Shown piece by piece: positions 4,902-6,677 of a DNA stretch of 6,677 bases. Source of the DNA: Planctomycetaceae bacterium (GTDB taxonomy: Bacteria > Planctomycetota > Planctomycetia > Pirellulales > Thermoguttaceae); the NCBI GenBank assembly GCA_031257725.1, contig JAIROD010000337.1:1-6677 (forward strand), given 5' to 3'. The notes under the pieces are model-generated. The model was not told the origin of the DNA and ran no database searches. It worked only from the letters and a program-made list of their open reading frames with translations. The position numbers and the translations under genes are program-made. Each line of letters starts with the position of its first letter. Position 1 is the first letter of the stretch.

Positions 4902-6587
4902 CTAATCGGCGGAAGGTTGTGGGGTAGATGGTTTCGGTGGTTCGTTGACACCGACAATTTTTGCCAGCGTTTCCGGAAATTCTATTCCGCCCACCTCTTT
5001 CATTACCTGCATCATTGGCGGTAATGTTTTCGCCATATTTTGCAAAAAACCAGCCGTTGCCGATTGCCCGCCATCTTTCGCCCCGCCATCCCAAACAATA
5101 ATTTTGTCAAACTTAATGTTTGAAATCGCTTGCGATGACGCTTCAACCAGATTGTCAAAGTGTTCCAGCATCAGAAGTTGGAACGCCTTTTCCGCTCCGC
5201 CACACGCTTCGATAATCCGTTGAAGCCCTTCGCCTTTTTTGGCTAAAATTTCAAAATTACCACGTGCTTCAGCCTCCAGTTTGGTGAAAATCGCTTTTGC
5301 CTCGCCTTCCGCTTCAATACGCCGTTGTTCGGCAAGTGCCTCCGCTTCAACAATTGTTCGTGCTTTTTGAGCTTTGGCAGGGGCTTCAAATTCCGCACGT
5401 TGTTTCGCTTCCATCAATTGCGCTTCCGCCTGAGCCGCTTTGGTTTGGGCAAGGTATTGAGCTTCAAGAACAGCGGCTTCCGCTTCACGCTTTTTCGTTT
5501 CACCTATCTTAAACGCATCCGCCTGTTTGACCTGCAACTCCGCTTGTGAGGCTGCAATAATTGCTTTCGCTTTGTTTTCACCTTCGATTGCAGTTGCATT
5601 GGCATCCGCTTGACGGACATTCAATTCGGCTTGCGAAACGGCAACCGTTGCTTTCGCTCGGTTCTCACCTTCCACCGCGGTCGCATTGGCTTCGGCAGTC
5701 TGAATACGCATATCCCGTTCCGATTGCTTGACTTGCGCCTCACAAAGAAACGCCGCCGCTTGTTCGCCAACCGTTTGCTCTTTTTTCAGATCAGCAACTT
5801 TGATTGCCTGATCCCGCGTCAATTCCGCAAGTTTGACTTCCTTATCGCGTTCTGCTTCCCGCGTTCCGATCATTTGCACCTTCACCGCGTTGGCAACATT
5901 AATTGCTTTTGCCTGTTCCGCTTCGGCAACACGAATTTCACCCATCTTTTCGTTGTCAGCAACATCACCTCGTGCTTTTTGAATTGCTTCCGACGCCGCT
6001 TTACGACCAATGGCTTCAATATAACCGCTTTCATCCGTAATATCCGTAATGTTGACATTGATCAACACCAAACCGATTTTACGTAATTCAGGATCAAGCG
6101 ATGCGGTAATATTCGCCAAAAAAGTTTCACGGTCACGGTTGATCTCTTCGATGTGCATCGAGGCGATCACCTGACGGAGTTGTCCGAAGATAATGTCTTC
6201 AGCTTGTTTCGAGATTTGTACTTTGGTCAAACCAAGAAGCCGTACCGCCGCGTTTTGCATTTGTTCTGGAGTTGTCCCGATGGCAACCGTGAACACGCTT
6301 GGAACATTGACGCGGATATTTTCCATCGACAACGCCCCGCGCAACGGAATTTCAATTTGCATCGGTTCAAGACTCAGATAAGCATAATCCTGAATCACCG
6401 GATAAATGAACCGTGCGCCGCCGTGAATACAGAGAGACGACTGACCTCGTCCGCTCTTGCCGTAAACAACGAGAATCCGGTTGCTCGGACAACGCCGGTA
6501 ACGCTTGATAATTAAAACGAAAACCGAAAGAAGTGAAATCGCCAGTAATACCGCGCCAACGGTCAGTACAGTGTAAAAAACGTCCAT
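4902..6587 (-). CDS. Flotillin-family (SPFH/Band 7) membrane scaffold protein
   Basis: A 561-residue flotillin. Known members oligomerise at the cytoplasmic face of the membrane and organise lipid-ordered domains and the proteins gathered in them. Seen here: one N-terminal membrane segment (about 4-27) followed by basic KRYRR; an SPFH domain (about 35-215) with LSLEPMQIEIPLRGALSM, NVPSVFTVAIGTTPEQMQNA, DIIFGQLRQVIASM and VNITDITDESGYIEAIGRKA; a long Ala/Glu/Lys-rich coiled coil (about 195-445); and a flotillin C-terminal region with AEARGNFEILAKKGEG, KAFQLLMLEHF and IKFDKIIVWDGG (491-502), then a Pro-rich tail. The length is at the long end for the family, partly because of a 29-residue tandem duplication in the coiled coil. 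The ATG at 6587 directly precedes the membrane segment; no Shine-Dalgarno is visible. No NfeD-type partner lies in the window on the downstream side; the upstream neighbour is not visible. The family call is secure; the client proteins are unknown. Confidence 0.96.
   Translation of the reverse strand: MDVFYTVLTVGAVLLAISLLSVFVLIIKRYRRCPSNRILVVYGKSGRGQSSLCIHGGARFIYPVIQDYAYLSLEPMQIEIPLRGALSMENIRVNVPSVFTVAIGTTPEQMQNAAVRLLGLTKVQISKQAEDIIFGQLRQVIASMHIEEINRDRETFLANITASLDPELRKIGLVLINVNITDITDESGYIEAIGRKAASEAIQKARGDVADNEKMGEIRVAEAEQAKAINVANAVKVQMIGTREAERDKEVKLAELTRDQAIKVADLKKEQTVGEQAAAFLCEAQVKQSERDMRIQTAEANATAVEGENRAKATVAVSQAELNVRQADANATAIEGENKAKAIIAASQAELQVKQADAFKIGETKKREAEAAVLEAQYLAQTKAAQAEAQLMEAKQRAEFEAPAKAQKARTIVEAEALAEQRRIEAEGEAKAIFTKLEAEARGNFEILAKKGEGLQRIIEACGGAEKAFQLLMLEHFDNLVEASSQAISNIKFDKIIVWDGGAKDGGQSATAGFLQNMAKTLPPMMQVMKEVGGIEFPETLAKIVGVNEPPKPSTPQPSAD
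5523..5696 (-). repeat. 87-bp tandem duplication inside the flotillin coiled coil
   Basis: Residues 298-326 and 327-355 of the flotillin are two adjacent 29-residue copies (A[ED]ANATA[VI]EGEN[RK]AKA, then SQAEL, then V[RK]Q), and a third begins at 356 (ADA) before diverging. The DNA copies differ at many third positions, so this is an old, maintained duplication rather than a recent one. Confidence 0.85.
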
Positions 6588-6635
6588 AATAGTAAAATGT
6601 TGTAAAAAGGTGAAACGAAGTAAGTAAATTAAGTA

Positions 6636-6664
6636 AATATAGGTAAATCAATCAAATATGACAA
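6636..6664 (-). promoter_or_regulatory. Candidate sigma70-like promoter for the flotillin gene
   Basis: On the minus strand TTGTCA (6664-6659) and TATATT (6641-6636) are separated by exactly 17 bp, each one mismatch from consensus. The -10 lies about 49 nt upstream of the ATG at 6587. The surrounding sequence is A/T-rich, so this is a prediction only. Confidence 0.45.
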
Positions 6665-6677
6665 ACCTATAAAATTT

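Noticed and set aside
4709..5094. Minus-strand frames overlapping the flotillin 3' end
   Set aside because: They overlap the flotillin tail in another frame or read through the palindromic repeats, with no recognisable protein.
5610..6515. Plus-strand frames opposite the flotillin gene
   Set aside because: They are antisense shadows of a gene with clear SPFH and flotillin C-terminal motifs.

Overview
The window most likely comes from a planctomycete (Planctomycetota, probably near Pirellulales). This rests on recognising the protein families, not on a search. The middle gene combines acidic 'LRLAP/LELAP' repeats, a CxxC...CPDC zinc ribbon with the phrase 'YAGEDQVG', and a C-terminal multi-membrane domain, an arrangement I associate with planctomycete hypothetical proteins. 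No gene has a clear Shine-Dalgarno sequence, which is also common in that phylum. About a third of the window is non-coding and packed with palindromic repeats.

All three convincing genes are on the minus strand. Read in the direction of transcription they are: a flotillin/SPFH membrane scaffold protein (6587-4902), an 855-bp repeat-filled gap, a zinc-ribbon membrane protein with a long Pro/Ser linker (4046-2124), a 417-bp gap holding a MITE-like inverted repeat, a glucose-1-phosphate cytidylyltransferase (rfbF, 1706-909), and then seven tandem copies of a 110-bp palindromic unit (117-869). The wide gaps suggest three separate transcription units. Two of them have a fair sigma70-like promoter about 50 nt upstream of the start codon.

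The genes do not form an obvious pathway. RfbF makes CDP-glucose for deoxysugar synthesis, but its usual partner CDP-glucose 4,6-dehydratase is not in the window. Flotillin organises membrane domains, and no NfeD-type partner is visible. The zinc-ribbon protein has no known function.

The most notable content is non-coding. One family of palindromes bounded by GTTAAC-type arms occurs in two intergenic regions and in at least three structural forms: a tandem array, a pair of dispersed copies with a different interior, and a diverged single copy. It is interleaved with a second family of short CGTCCC/GGGACG hairpins, two of which are joined head-to-head into a 59-bp near-perfect palindrome. No CRISPR, tRNA, rRNA, transposase or integrase was seen.
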